64,000 nucleotides of DNA from Alcanivorax sp. (GTDB lineage Bacteria > Pseudomonadota > Gammaproteobacteria > Pseudomonadales > Alcanivoracaceae). Positions within the stretch are counted from its first letter, which is position 1, and every line of letters starts with the position of its first letter. The stretch is taken from NCBI GenBank assembly GCA_022449455.1, contig JAKUPL010000016.1, positions 1-64,000 on the forward strand, given 5' to 3'. The position numbers and the translations under genes were made by a program. The notes under the pieces were generated by a model. It had not been told where the DNA came from. It was given only the letters and a program-made list of their open reading frames with translations, and did no database searches. Shown piece after piece: positions 19,809-30,802 of the stretch.

Positions 19809-20255
19809 GTTGGTTACCTCGAATCACAAATAGCATTCACTCCGCCGGCGAACGGCGGAACGGGAGTGTTGCCTGGGTACGTCAGGTACCCCATAACCTG
19901 CGGGGAGAACGCCGTACTTGGGCGTTCCGGGTCCGCGTGGAGGTGGCCGACGGCGGACACAGGTCGGGAAGCTCGGAGGGGAGCGCCTGGCCGCGCCCGA
20001 ACCTCAAGAGATTCCACTGGCGGGACAAGCGTGCAGTAGATGCTGCGTTAGGACGCCGCGGTAACGACGCCCCGGGTCCCGGCCACACAGGCGCCGGTAA
20101 GCGTCTGCGGGTTCCGATCTCCGGAAAGGGCTTAATATTGTCAGAAATGCGGCCGTTTTCAAACCCCTGAAGGGCGCTTCGGTTGCACAATAACGGGCGC
20201 CGGGGGCATTCTGCTCCGGGCATCCAAAGGGGTTTTTCGAGGGGACCGATCCACC
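19809..20255. other. 447-base spacer upstream of ilvI and DUF4124 gene
   Basis: Divergent control region with no credible gene. A possible ilvI promoter on the minus strand is TTGAAA (20157-20162), 17 bases, AATATT (20134-20139). In the leader RNA, CCCC/GGGG (19902-19905 and 19889-19892) and CAGGT/ACCTG (19896-19900 and 19883-19887) are interleaved, and a 7-bp hairpin TCCGCCG/CGGCGGA lies at 19841-19859 near the start. I looked for a branched-chain-rich leader peptide and found none. Confidence 0.45.
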
Positions 20256-20726
20256 ATGAACACCACCCGTGCATTGCTCGTCGCCGCCCTGGTGGCGCTG
20301 ACCGCGCCGGCCCTGGGCGCCAAATACTACAAATGGGTCGATGAAAACGGCGTCACCCACTACGACACCCGGCCGCCGCAGGGCGCCTCCGCCGAGGAGG
20401 TACGCACCCGCCAGTCCGCCAGCTCCGACCAGCCCGAGGCCCTGGAGCGCCTGCGCGAACAGCGTGAAGCTGAGGCCCGCGCCGACCAGGCGGCCCGGCA
20501 GCGCCAGGCCCGCCAGGACAGAGCGGCGGATCAGCCCGAGCGGACCGGTCAGGAGGAGTGCGAGCAGTACCGCCGCAATCTGGAGACCCTGCAGAACAAG
20601 CCGGTGGTGCGCGTCAAGAACCCGGACAGCGGCGAGATGGAAGTGATCGACCAGGAACGCCGGGCGCGAATGCTCGATCGGACCCGTGCCGCGGTGGCCT
20701 TCTGCGACGGCCGTCAGGCGCCATAG
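20256..20726 (+). CDS. DUF4124 domain protein, exported
   Basis: 156-residue protein with a signal peptide (residues 1-21, ending APALGA) and a short N-terminal DUF4124 domain, recognisable by KYYKWVDENGVTHYDTRPP. The middle (about 60-105) is rich in R, Q, E and A and likely a charged helix or coiled coil; cysteines occur at C108 and near the end. DUF4124 proteins are periplasmic or envelope proteins of unknown function, common in gammaproteobacteria. It is six bases from the downstream hydroxylase gene and may share a transcript. Confidence 0.85.
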   Translation: MNTTRALLVAALVALTAPALGAKYYKWVDENGVTHYDTRPPQGASAEEVRTRQSASSDQPEALERLREQREAEARADQAARQRQARQDRAADQPERTGQEECEQYRRNLETLQNKPVVRVKNPDSGEMEVIDQERRARMLDRTRAAVAFCDGRQAP

Positions 20727-20732
20727 ACCACC

Positions 20733-21863
20733 ATGAGCCGATATCTGCGCGAGCGCTTCGAAGACGTGGACCTGACCCCCGGCCAGGGCCGGATCAGCGC
20801 CACCCTGGCGGTGGCCCTGGGCAGCCTGGCGCTGCTGGCCAGCTTCTGCTTTCTGTTTCCCCAATGGTTCACCACCCCGGAATTCCGTGGTTTCTACAAC
20901 GCCGGCGTGCTGCGCGGGATACTGTTCGCCGGCATCGGCATCGCCTTCGTGTCCGGCCTGGTCAGTGTCTGGCGGCACCCGGATGCCCGCTATGGCCTGG
21001 CGGGCATGGTGCTAGCCTGCATGGCCGCCCTGCTCGGTTCCGGGCGCCTCAACGTGCCGGCGGTGGAGGGGCGCAGCCTGTACGCCGGGCTCGATTATTT
21101 CGTGCTCACCCTGCTGGTGCTGGCGCTGGTGTTCATTCCCCTGGAGCGGCTGTATCCGAAGGACCGGCGCCAGCGCGTGCTGCGCCGGGGCTGGATCACC
21201 GATATGAAGTATTTTCTGTTCAGCCATGTGGGCGTGCAGTTGATCAGCTTCTTCACCGTGATCCCGATTCAAGTGTTCCTGCACGACCACGTGCACGCGG
21301 GCTTCCAGCAATGGGTGGCGGCGCAGCCGCTGTGGCTGCAGTTCATTGCAATTCTGGTGGTGGTGGATCTGGCCAGCTACTGGATACACCGGGCCTTCCA
21401 CGAGGTGCCCGGGCTATGGAAGTTCCACGCCGTGCACCATTCCAGCGAGCAACTGGACTGGATGGCGTCGTCCCGACTTCACCTGGTGGAAATCATCGCT
21501 AACCGCTTCGCCGGCTACCTGCCGATTTTTCTGTTCGGTTTCGCGCCGTCGGCGGTGTACGCCTACCTGGTGTTCATCTCCTTCCATGCCATTTTCATCC
21601 ACGCCAATGTGCGCTTCCGCTTCCCGGGGGTGCGCTGGTTGATCGCCACCCCGGAATTCCATCACTGGCATCATTCTTCCGAGGACGAGGCGGTGGACAA
21701 GAATTACGCCGCCTTTCTGCCGATCTACGACAAGCTGTTCGGCACCCTGTTCATGCCGGACCGGTTGGCGGCCCGCTATGGCACCCGCGCCAGCACGCAA
21801 GTGCCGGAAGGCGTGGTGCGGCAGTTCTCGTTCCCGTTCCGTCGCGACCGCAAGCGGCCATAA
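20733..21863 (+). CDS. Sterol desaturase / fatty acid hydroxylase superfamily membrane protein
   Basis: 376-residue membrane di-iron enzyme candidate. About four to five hydrophobic helices fill the first half; the histidine clusters of the superfamily follow: WIHRAFHEV, HAVHHSSEQ and FHHWHHSSED, which should ligate two irons. The C-terminal YDKLFGTLFMP stretch is typical. Such enzymes hydroxylate or desaturate lipids; the substrate here is unknown and I would not call it a sterol enzyme in a bacterium. The nearby DUF4124 gene gives no functional hint. Confidence 0.85.
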   Translation: MSRYLRERFEDVDLTPGQGRISATLAVALGSLALLASFCFLFPQWFTTPEFRGFYNAGVLRGILFAGIGIAFVSGLVSVWRHPDARYGLAGMVLACMAALLGSGRLNVPAVEGRSLYAGLDYFVLTLLVLALVFIPLERLYPKDRRQRVLRRGWITDMKYFLFSHVGVQLISFFTVIPIQVFLHDHVHAGFQQWVAAQPLWLQFIAILVVVDLASYWIHRAFHEVPGLWKFHAVHHSSEQLDWMASSRLHLVEIIANRFAGYLPIFLFGFAPSAVYAYLVFISFHAIFIHANVRFRFPGVRWLIATPEFHHWHHSSEDEAVDKNYAAFLPIYDKLFGTLFMPDRLAARYGTRASTQVPEGVVRQFSFPFRRDRKRP

Positions 21864-21876
21864 AGGCAGGAACAAT

Positions 21877-21906
21877 AAAAGAAAAAGGCCGGGCGAACCC
21901 GGCCTT
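21877..21906 (-). terminator. Intrinsic terminator after clpB, probably bidirectional
   Basis: A perfect 9-bp stem AAGGCCGGG/CCCGGCCTT with loop CGAA lies at 885-893 and 898-906 of the 21-kb block. On the minus strand it is followed by a T-rich tail (TTTTTCTTTTATTG), ending the clpB transcript. It lies between convergent genes and may also stop the rightward hydroxylase transcript. Confidence 0.85.
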
Positions 21907-21929
21907 GGCAGTTGCCGCCCGTGGCGGCG

Positions 21930-24536
<2,607 letters not shown>

Positions 24537-24614
24537 TCGACTGCTCCTCTTGCGCGCCGGGGCGGCCCCGTGATCGGCGACCGGCCCTCGGCCGACTGTT
24601 CAAAAACTGACCTT

Positions 24615-24643
24615 AAAATGCGGTCTTCCGCGAAGGTTTCAAG
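24615..24643 (-). promoter_or_regulatory. Sigma-32 heat-shock promoter of clpB
   Basis: On the minus strand, CTTGAAA (-35, 24637-24643) is followed after 13 bases by CCGCATTTT (-10, 24615-24623). The sigma-32 consensus is CTTGAAA, 11-16 bases, CCCCATNT, so only one -10 core base differs. The clpB start is about 80 bases downstream. Confidence 0.78.
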
Positions 24644-24687
24644 AGCAAGGGAACGGGAGATTGACCGGTGTCAAAAAGGATTGGGCG

Positions 24688-25437
24688 TCAGGCGGGCGCC
24701 AGCCAGATCAGACTGGCGAAGCGGCCGGTCTGGCCTTCGGCCCGGTAGGAATAGAAATGGCGGAGGTCGGAAGCGGTGCAGTGGTCGCCGCCCGCGATGT
24801 CCCGCACGCCGGCGGCGTTCAGGGAGAGGGTGGCGGCGTGGGTCAGGGAAAAGCGCCAATGGCCGGGCTGGCTGTCGCGCCGGAAGGCGCCGCCGTACTC
24901 CGGCCCCAGCTTAAGGAAGGCCCGGTGCACGTCCTCCCCCACCTGATAGGCGCTGGCGGAAATCGCCGGGCCCAGCCAGGCGGCCAGGGGTTCACCCTCC
25001 GGGGCCAGGGTGCGCACGGCCCGACCCAGGATACCGGCATGCAGGCCGCGCCAGCCGGCGTGCACCGCCGCCACGGCGCTGCCGTCGGCGCGTGCCAGCA
25101 ACACCGGCAGGCAATCCGCGGTGAGCACCGCGCAGGGCCAGCCCGCCTGGCCGGTCCAGACGCCGTCGGCCCGGTTGTCAGGGTCGCCGGCGGCGATCAG
25201 CCGGTCGCCGTGCACCTGGTCCAGCCAGGCCGGCGGGTGATCCGTGCCCAGCAGCTTGTGCACGTGGCGCCGGGCCTGCTCCACCCGGGCCGCGTCGTCG
25301 CCGCAGTTCATGCCCAGATTGAACCCGTGCCAGGGCGCCGGCGAATGGCGGCCCAACCGGGTGGTGACCAGGGTGCGCACCCGGGGGTGGGGGCACCACT
25401 CCGGGTGCAGCCACTGGCTGATGTCGGGCAGGGTCAT
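24688..25437 (-). CDS. pgeF: PgeF, peptidoglycan editing factor (YfiH/DUF152 family)
   Basis: Multicopper-oxidase-like cytoplasmic protein of 249 residues. In E. coli it removes wrongly incorporated amino acids such as L-serine from peptidoglycan precursors; older names are polyphenol oxidase or laccase-domain protein. Family metal-site motifs are QVHGD, LTADCLPVLL and HAGWRGLHAG, with GPAISASAYQVG near residue 175. It overlaps the rluD stop by ATGA and lies between rluD and clpB as usual. It likely shares the rluD promoter; clpB has its own. Confidence 0.92.
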   Translation of the reverse strand: MTLPDISQWLHPEWCPHPRVRTLVTTRLGRHSPAPWHGFNLGMNCGDDAARVEQARRHVHKLLGTDHPPAWLDQVHGDRLIAAGDPDNRADGVWTGQAGWPCAVLTADCLPVLLARADGSAVAAVHAGWRGLHAGILGRAVRTLAPEGEPLAAWLGPAISASAYQVGEDVHRAFLKLGPEYGGAFRRDSQPGHWRFSLTHAATLSLNAAGVRDIAGGDHCTASDLRHFYSYRAEGQTGRFASLIWLAPA

Positions 25438-26405
25438 GCGGTCTCCCGATCCGCCTCCAGGGCCTGGATCAGTGCTTGGAAATCCGCCGGCAGGGGCGCC
25501 TCGAACTCCAGGTATTCGCCACTGGCCGGGTGCACCAGCCCCAGCTTGCGGGCGTGCAGGGCCTGGCGCGGGAACCGGCGCAGGGTGTCGCGCAGTTGCT
25601 CGCTGGCGCCGGCGGGCAGCTTGAGACGCCCACCGTACAACGGATCGCCCACCAGCGGATAGCGGCGGTGGGCCAGGTGCACGCGGATCTGGTGAGTGCG
25701 GCCGGTTTCCAGGCGCACCTGCACGCGGGTGTGGGCCCGATAGCGGTCCAGCACCCGGTAATGGGTGACCGCGTTCTTGCCGCCGTGCTCCAGCACCGCC
25801 TGCCGTTTACGGTCCACCGGGTGGCGGCCCATGGGGGCGTCCACGGTACCGCCGCCGGTCATCACCCCCACCGCCACCGCCTCGTACTCCCGGTACAGGC
25901 TCTTGTCCTGGAGCTGGGCCACCAGGCCGGTGTGCGCCTCCACCGAGCGCGCCACCACCATCAGGCCGGTGGTGTCCCGGTCCAGCCGGTGCACGATGCC
26001 CGCTCGGGGCAGGCTGGAAAGGCGCTCGTCCAGATGCAGCAGGCCATTGAGCAGGGTGCCGTCGGCGTGGCCGGCGGCCGGGTGCACCACCAGCCCGGCG
26101 GGCTTGTTGATGACGATCACATCGTCATCCTGGTAGACCACCGGCAGTTCGATGGCCTGGGGGCGGTCCTCGATCTCCGGCGCCAGCTCCACCGCCAGGG
26201 TCAGGGCCTCGCCGCCGAGCAGCTTGTCCTTGGGTTTGGCCGGGCGCCCGTTCACGGTAAGCGCGCCGTCCTTGATCCAGCCCTGCAGGCGCGATCGGGA
26301 GAAGCCGTCGAACAGTTCCGCGGCGGCCTGATCCAGCCTCGACCCGGCGTACTGCTCGCCCACCTGCTCGGTGCGCTGAATTTTCTCGCCGCCAAGATGT
26401 CCCAT
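25434..26405 (-). CDS. rluD: RluD, 23S rRNA pseudouridine synthase
   Basis: Forms pseudouridines in helix 69 of 23S rRNA (E. coli 1911/1915/1917). The 323-residue protein from the ATG at 26405 has an N-terminal S4 RNA-binding domain (SRLDQAAAELF...SRSRLQGWI) and the catalytic domain with the Asp in GIVHRLDRDTTGLMVVA; RTHQIRVHLAH follows. The frame stays open upstream through antisense of bamD, and that extension was removed. It is divergent from bamD; 57 bases separate the starts. Confidence 0.94.
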   Translation of the reverse strand: MGHLGGEKIQRTEQVGEQYAGSRLDQAAAELFDGFSRSRLQGWIKDGALTVNGRPAKPKDKLLGGEALTLAVELAPEIEDRPQAIELPVVYQDDDVIVINKPAGLVVHPAAGHADGTLLNGLLHLDERLSSLPRAGIVHRLDRDTTGLMVVARSVEAHTGLVAQLQDKSLYREYEAVAVGVMTGGGTVDAPMGRHPVDRKRQAVLEHGGKNAVTHYRVLDRYRAHTRVQVRLETGRTHQIRVHLAHRRYPLVGDPLYGGRLKLPAGASEQLRDTLRRFPRQALHARKLGLVHPASGEYLEFEAPLPADFQALIQALEADRETA

Positions 26406-26462
26406 AGTCCGACCTGTGATTACAATAGGCGCACCATTGTACCCCGTCGTACCGAGGAAAAA

Positions 26463-27281
26463 ATGCCGAGACTGATATGGCCGCTGCTGGCCGCCCTGTT
26501 GTTGGGCGCCTGCGCCAGCAAGCCGGAGGAAAGCCCGGAACGTACCGAGGCCGCCCAGTATCGCGAGGCGCAGAGCGCCATGGACTCCAATAACTACCTG
26601 ACCGCCATCGACCGGCTCAAGGAACTGGAGGCCCGCTTTCCCTATGGTCGCTATGCCGAGCAGGCGCAGCTGGACCTGATCTACGCCCACTTCCGGTCCC
26701 AGGAATACCCGGAAACCGTGGTCGCCGCCCAGCGCTTCATGCGCAGCTACCCGGCTCATCCGAGCCTGGACTACGCGCTGTACATGCGCGGGCTGGCCAA
26801 TTTCTACATGGAGCGCAGCTTCTTCGACTCCTTCATGACCACGGACAAATCCGCCCGCGACCTGACCAGCGCCACCGATGCCTTCGAGGACTTCGAGCGG
26901 CTGGTGACGCGCTTCCCGGACAGCGACTATGCCCCGGACGCGCGCACCCGCATGGTCTTCATCCGCAATGAAATGGCCCGCCACGAACTGCACGTGGCCC
27001 GCTACTACGCCCGCCGTGGCGCCTACATCGCCGCCATCAACCGGGCCCAGTACGTGGTGCAGCATTACCAGCGCACGCCGCTGGTGCCGGAGGCCCTGGC
27101 GGTGATGACCGCCGGTTACGAACGCCTGGACCAGCCGGAGCTGGCCGCCAAGAGCCGGCGCGTGCTTCAGGAAAACTACCCGGACAGCGACTACCTGGAC
27201 GACGATGGCGAGGTGGATCTGGCCTGGTGGCCCAGCCAGCACAAGGGCCTGCTGAGCCTGCTGACCTTCGATTTACTGTGA
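26463..27281 (+). CDS. bamD: BamD, essential outer-membrane lipoprotein of the BAM complex
   Basis: 272-residue lipoprotein that assembles beta-barrel proteins with BamA. The signal ends in the lipobox LGAC (Cys at about 18). Tetratricopeptide-like helices follow: AQYREAQSAMDSNNYLTAIDRL, RFPYGRYAEQAQLDLIYAHF and the conserved YPAHPSLDYALYMRGL. The ATG at 26463 has GAGG just upstream. Length matches the family (245-340). It ends flush against nadE: the two convergent stop codons form TGATCA with no space between. Confidence 0.95.
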   Translation: MPRLIWPLLAALLLGACASKPEESPERTEAAQYREAQSAMDSNNYLTAIDRLKELEARFPYGRYAEQAQLDLIYAHFRSQEYPETVVAAQRFMRSYPAHPSLDYALYMRGLANFYMERSFFDSFMTTDKSARDLTSATDAFEDFERLVTRFPDSDYAPDARTRMVFIRNEMARHELHVARYYARRGAYIAAINRAQYVVQHYQRTPLVPEALAVMTAGYERLDQPELAAKSRRVLQENYPDSDYLDDDGEVDLAWWPSQHKGLLSLLTFDLL

Positions 27282-28907
27282 TCAGTCCCCGGGCCGCCAG
27301 CCGTTGGTGATCGGGTAACGCCGGTCCTTGCCAAAGGCGCGGCGGCTCACCCGGGGCCCCACCGCCGCCTGGCGGCGCTTGTACTCGTTGCGGTCGGTGA
27401 GCTTGACCACCCGGTACACGGTCTCCCGGTCGAAGCCATCGCGAATCACCGCTTCGGCGCTCATGTCCTGCTCCACATAGCGCTCCAGGATGGCGTCCAG
27501 CTCGTCGTAGCCGGGCAGTGAATCCGCGTCCACCTGATCCGGGGCCAGCTCCGCCGACGGCGGCCGGGTAATCACTCGCTCCGGAATGATCTCGCTGCCG
27601 GCCTTCTGATTGCGCCAACGGGCGATGCGGTACACCGACGTCTTGAACACGTCCTTGAGCACCGAGAAGCCGCCGGCCATGTCGCCGTACAGGGTGGCGT
27701 AGCCCACCGCCATCTCGCTCTTGTTGCCGGTGGTGAGCACCACCGAGCCACCCTTGTTGGACAACGCCATCAGCAGCACGCCGCGGCAGCGGGCCTGCAG
27801 GTTTTCCTCGGTGGTATCGGTGGCCAGCCCGGCGAACGGTTCCTCGAGAATCTCCATGAACCCGTTGAAGGCGGATTCGATGGGCAATACCCGGTAGTGC
27901 ACCCGCAGGGCACGGGCCTGCTGTTCGGCGTCTTCCATGCTCATCTGCGCGGTATAGCGGAACGGCATCATCACCGCTTCCACCCGTTCCGGACCCAGCG
28001 CGTCCACCGCCACCGCCAGGGTCAGCGCCGAATCGATGCCGCCTGACAGGCCCAGCAGCGCGCCCTTGAAACCGTTTTTGTTCACGTAGTCGCGGGTCGC
28101 CAGCACCAGGGCCCGGTACAGGCTTTCGTCCGCTTCCGGCAACGGCAGCATTTCGCCGCGCAGCTTCAGGCCGCCGCTTTCGTGGGCCAGGTCCACCGGC
28201 ACCAGCGCCTCCTCGAAGCTGGCGCCCTGCACCTGCAGCCGGCCGTCGCCGTCGACCACGAAGGACGACCCGTCGAACACCAGTTCGTCCTGGCCGCCGA
28301 TCAGATTGCAGTACAGCACCGGCAGGCCGGTTTCCCGGGCGCGCGCCTGCACCTGCTCGATGCGTTCGTCCTGCTTGCCGGCCCGGAACGGCGAGGCGTT
28401 CAGGTTGAGCACGCAGGTGGCGCCGGCCTCGGCGGCCCGCGCCGCCGGCTGCGGGAACCAGATGTCCTCGCAGATGGTGAGCGCCAGCCGCTCGCCGCCC
28501 AGCTCGAACACGCAGGGCTGGTCGCCGGCCTGGAAATAGCGCTTCTCGTCGAACACCCGGTAATTGGGCAGGCATTGCTTGAAGTACTCGTGGCGGGGCC
28601 GGCTGTCGCCGGGGAACAGCACGCCGGCGGCATTGCGGCGCACGCCGTTGCGCACCGCCGGATAGCCGATCACCACCGGCACCTCGATCTCCGCGCCGAT
28701 GGCGGCCAGCGCCTCGTCGATGCGGGTATTGAGGCTGGGACGCAGCAGCAGATCTTCCGGGGGATACCCGGTCAGCATCAACTCGGGGAACACCACCAGC
28801 TCCGCGCCCAGCAGATTGCGTGCTTCCCGGGTGGCGCTCACCACCGCCCGCGCGTTGCCTTCGATGTCGCCGACCAGCGGGTTCCGCTGGGCCATTACGA
28901 GTCGCAT
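27282..28907 (-). CDS. nadE: NAD+ synthase, glutamine-dependent
   Basis: Two-domain enzyme of 541 residues that amidates deamido-NAD with ammonia from glutamine. The N-terminal nitrilase-type glutaminase (1 to about 260) shows the Glu-Lys-Cys triad in VVFPELMLTG, HEYFKQCLP and LTICEDIWF. The C-terminal ATP-pyrophosphatase domain has LSGGIDSALT, then TTGNKSEMAVGYATLYGD. The ATG at 28907 gives the usual MRLVMAQRNPLVGDI start. It is divergent from the PP0621 gene. Confidence 0.95.
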   Translation of the reverse strand: MRLVMAQRNPLVGDIEGNARAVVSATREARNLLGAELVVFPELMLTGYPPEDLLLRPSLNTRIDEALAAIGAEIEVPVVIGYPAVRNGVRRNAAGVLFPGDSRPRHEYFKQCLPNYRVFDEKRYFQAGDQPCVFELGGERLALTICEDIWFPQPAARAAEAGATCVLNLNASPFRAGKQDERIEQVQARARETGLPVLYCNLIGGQDELVFDGSSFVVDGDGRLQVQGASFEEALVPVDLAHESGGLKLRGEMLPLPEADESLYRALVLATRDYVNKNGFKGALLGLSGGIDSALTLAVAVDALGPERVEAVMMPFRYTAQMSMEDAEQQARALRVHYRVLPIESAFNGFMEILEEPFAGLATDTTEENLQARCRGVLLMALSNKGGSVVLTTGNKSEMAVGYATLYGDMAGGFSVLKDVFKTSVYRIARWRNQKAGSEIIPERVITRPPSAELAPDQVDADSLPGYDELDAILERYVEQDMSAEAVIRDGFDRETVYRVVKLTDRNEYKRRQAAVGPRVSRRAFGKDRRYPITNGWRPGD

Positions 28908-28999
28908 AGTACCGCCTTTTCTCCGTGGAGCGGTGATTGTACTCTGTAGCCGCCCGCCCTTCACAGATGAGAGCCGGTCGGGTATCAGGGGAGATCCAT

Positions 29000-29263
29000 A
29001 TGGGGTTGATTCGGCTGCTGATTCTGGCGGCGGTGGTGTATATCGGCTGGCTGCTGGTCAAGCGCCTGCTGCGCGCGTCCGGCGGTGGCGGTCCGGGCGG
29101 CAACGGACGGCGCCGCGCCGACGCGCCGCCACGCAGCGAGCGCATGGTCAAATGCCGGCAATGCGGCGTGCACGTGCCGGAAGGCGAGGCCTTTTCGCAT
29201 CGGCATTTGACGTTCTGCAGCCAGGAGCACCAGCGGCTGTATCTGGAACGGCATGAACGCTAA
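29000..29263 (+). CDS. PP0621 family small membrane-anchored protein
   Basis: 87-residue protein with one N-terminal hydrophobic helix (residues 1-20, MGLIRLLILAAVVYIGWLLV) and a C-terminal cysteine/histidine region: VKCRQCGVHVP then HRHLTFCSQEHQ, spaced like a small zinc site. A glycine/arginine-rich linker separates the two. The family is typically found directly upstream of pilS; here the genes overlap by 11 bases. A role in the pilus or regulation is possible but unproven. The start has GGGGAGA upstream. Confidence 0.85.
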   Translation: MGLIRLLILAAVVYIGWLLVKRLLRASGGGGPGGNGRRRADAPPRSERMVKCRQCGVHVPEGEAFSHRHLTFCSQEHQRLYLERHER

Positions 29264-30800
29264 CTGGACGCCGGCGCGCATCTACAATCTCTACCGCATC
29301 GTCATCGCCGTGGTGCTGCTGGCGTCGTTCTATCTGAGCGACCGGATGATCGGGCAGCACCTGCCGTGGCTGTTCGAAACCACCGTCACCGCTTATCTGA
29401 TTCTGACCCTGGCGTCTTCCGCCGCCGATTACGCCCACACCCTGCGCAAGCCCGCCTGGACCCAACCGCTGGCCCTGGTCATCGATGTGCTGGTGCTGGG
29501 TTTGGTGGTGCATTCCAATGGCGGCCTGGAGGGCGGCCTGGCGGTATTGCTGCTGGTCAACGTGGCCGCCGGCAACATTCTGCTGCGTGGCCGCCTGGGC
29601 TTTCTGATCGCCGCGCTGGCCACCCTCACCGCCATGTTCGAGCAGTTCTATTTCGCCACCCAGACCGGTGACCGGGACCCCTTCCAACTGACCGAGGCAG
29701 GCCTGCTGGGCATTGCCTTCTTCATGGTGTCACTGATCATCCAGCAGATCGCCAGCCGCCTGGAGCGCAGTGAAGTAATCGCCGCCCGGCAACGGGTGGC
29801 GATCCAGCGTCTGGAAGCCTTGAATCAGCAGATCGTGGCGCGCATGCGCACCGGGGTGATGGTGTTCGACGACGACCACCGGGTGCTGCAATCGAATCCC
29901 TCGGCGGACGGCTACTTCGCCCGGGCCATGGCTGGCCAGCACCTGCCCAAGGCTCTGGTGGAGCGCCACCAGCGCTGGCGGGGCGCGCCCCATCTGGTAC
30001 CGGCGCCCCTGCGCCTGTCCCGGCAGTCGCCGGAAGTGAATGCGCGCTTCGCCGACCTGGATACCGGTCACGAAGCCCTGACGCTGGTGTTCCTGGAAGA
30101 CACCGCGCGCATCGCCCAGGAAGCCCAGCAGCTGAACCTGGCGTCCCTGGGGCGCCTGTCCGCCACCCTGGCCCACGAAATCCGCAATCCCCTGAGCGCC
30201 ATCAGCCAGGCCGCCGAACTGCTCGACGAGGACGGTGCCAGCAGCGAGGACGCCCGCCTGCTGGCCATCATCCGCAACCATGTGCAGCGGGTGAACGGCA
30301 TTATCAGCGATGTGCTGGATTTGTCCCGGCGCCCCCGGGGGCAAGCCGCCCGCTTCCCCGTGGCCACCGCCCTGGAGGAACTCGCCGCCGGCTGGTACCA
30401 GCGCGGCATCGCCCGCGACCGGCTGCGCATCGAGCACCACGACGACGCTCTGGAGATCCGCTTCGACCGCAGCCAGTTCCTGCAGGTGGTGGACAACCTG
30501 ATCGGCAACGCCTTCGACCACGGCGGCGAAGCCTGCCGGGTCACCGTGGACTACGGCCAGCACCCCCGCACCGGCCTGCCCTGGGTGGCGGTGCGCGATA
30601 ACGGGCCGGGGGTGTCGGACACCGCCGCCGCCCACCTGTTCGAGCCCTTCTACACCACCAGCGACCGGGGCAACGGGCTGGGGCTGTATGTCTGCCGGCA
30701 GCTGTGCGAGGCCAACCAGGCCACCCTGGACCATGAGCCCACCCGCCCGGGGGCGCGCTTTGTGATAACCTGTGCCCACCCGGATCGGCAGTTTCAATAA
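29253..30800 (+). CDS. pilS: PilS, sensor histidine kinase for type IV pilus expression
   Basis: 515-residue membrane kinase. Residues 1-175 hold about six transmembrane helices, followed by a PAS-like cytoplasmic domain (about 190-280), the HisKA domain with phospho-acceptor H308 in TLAHEIRNPLSA, and the ATPase domain with NLIGNAFDHG, DNGPGVS and GNGLGLYV. In Pseudomonas PilS senses pilin levels in the membrane and phosphorylates PilR. The response regulator starts two bases after the stop. Its own start overlaps the PP0621 gene. Confidence 0.94.
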   Translation: MNANWTPARIYNLYRIVIAVVLLASFYLSDRMIGQHLPWLFETTVTAYLILTLASSAADYAHTLRKPAWTQPLALVIDVLVLGLVVHSNGGLEGGLAVLLLVNVAAGNILLRGRLGFLIAALATLTAMFEQFYFATQTGDRDPFQLTEAGLLGIAFFMVSLIIQQIASRLERSEVIAARQRVAIQRLEALNQQIVARMRTGVMVFDDDHRVLQSNPSADGYFARAMAGQHLPKALVERHQRWRGAPHLVPAPLRLSRQSPEVNARFADLDTGHEALTLVFLEDTARIAQEAQQLNLASLGRLSATLAHEIRNPLSAISQAAELLDEDGASSEDARLLAIIRNHVQRVNGIISDVLDLSRRPRGQAARFPVATALEELAAGWYQRGIARDRLRIEHHDDALEIRFDRSQFLQVVDNLIGNAFDHGGEACRVTVDYGQHPRTGLPWVAVRDNGPGVSDTAAAHLFEPFYTTSDRGNGLGLYVCRQLCEANQATLDHEPTRPGARFVITCAHPDRQFQ

Positions 30801-30802
30801 CG

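Noticed and set aside
19814-20017. Possible leader peptide upstream of ilvI
   Set aside because: The frame is not rich in Ile, Val or Leu and has no ribosome site, so it does not look like an attenuator peptide.
26406-27242. A long upstream extension of rluD
   Set aside because: It lies entirely opposite bamD and the spacer; RluD length is correct without it.
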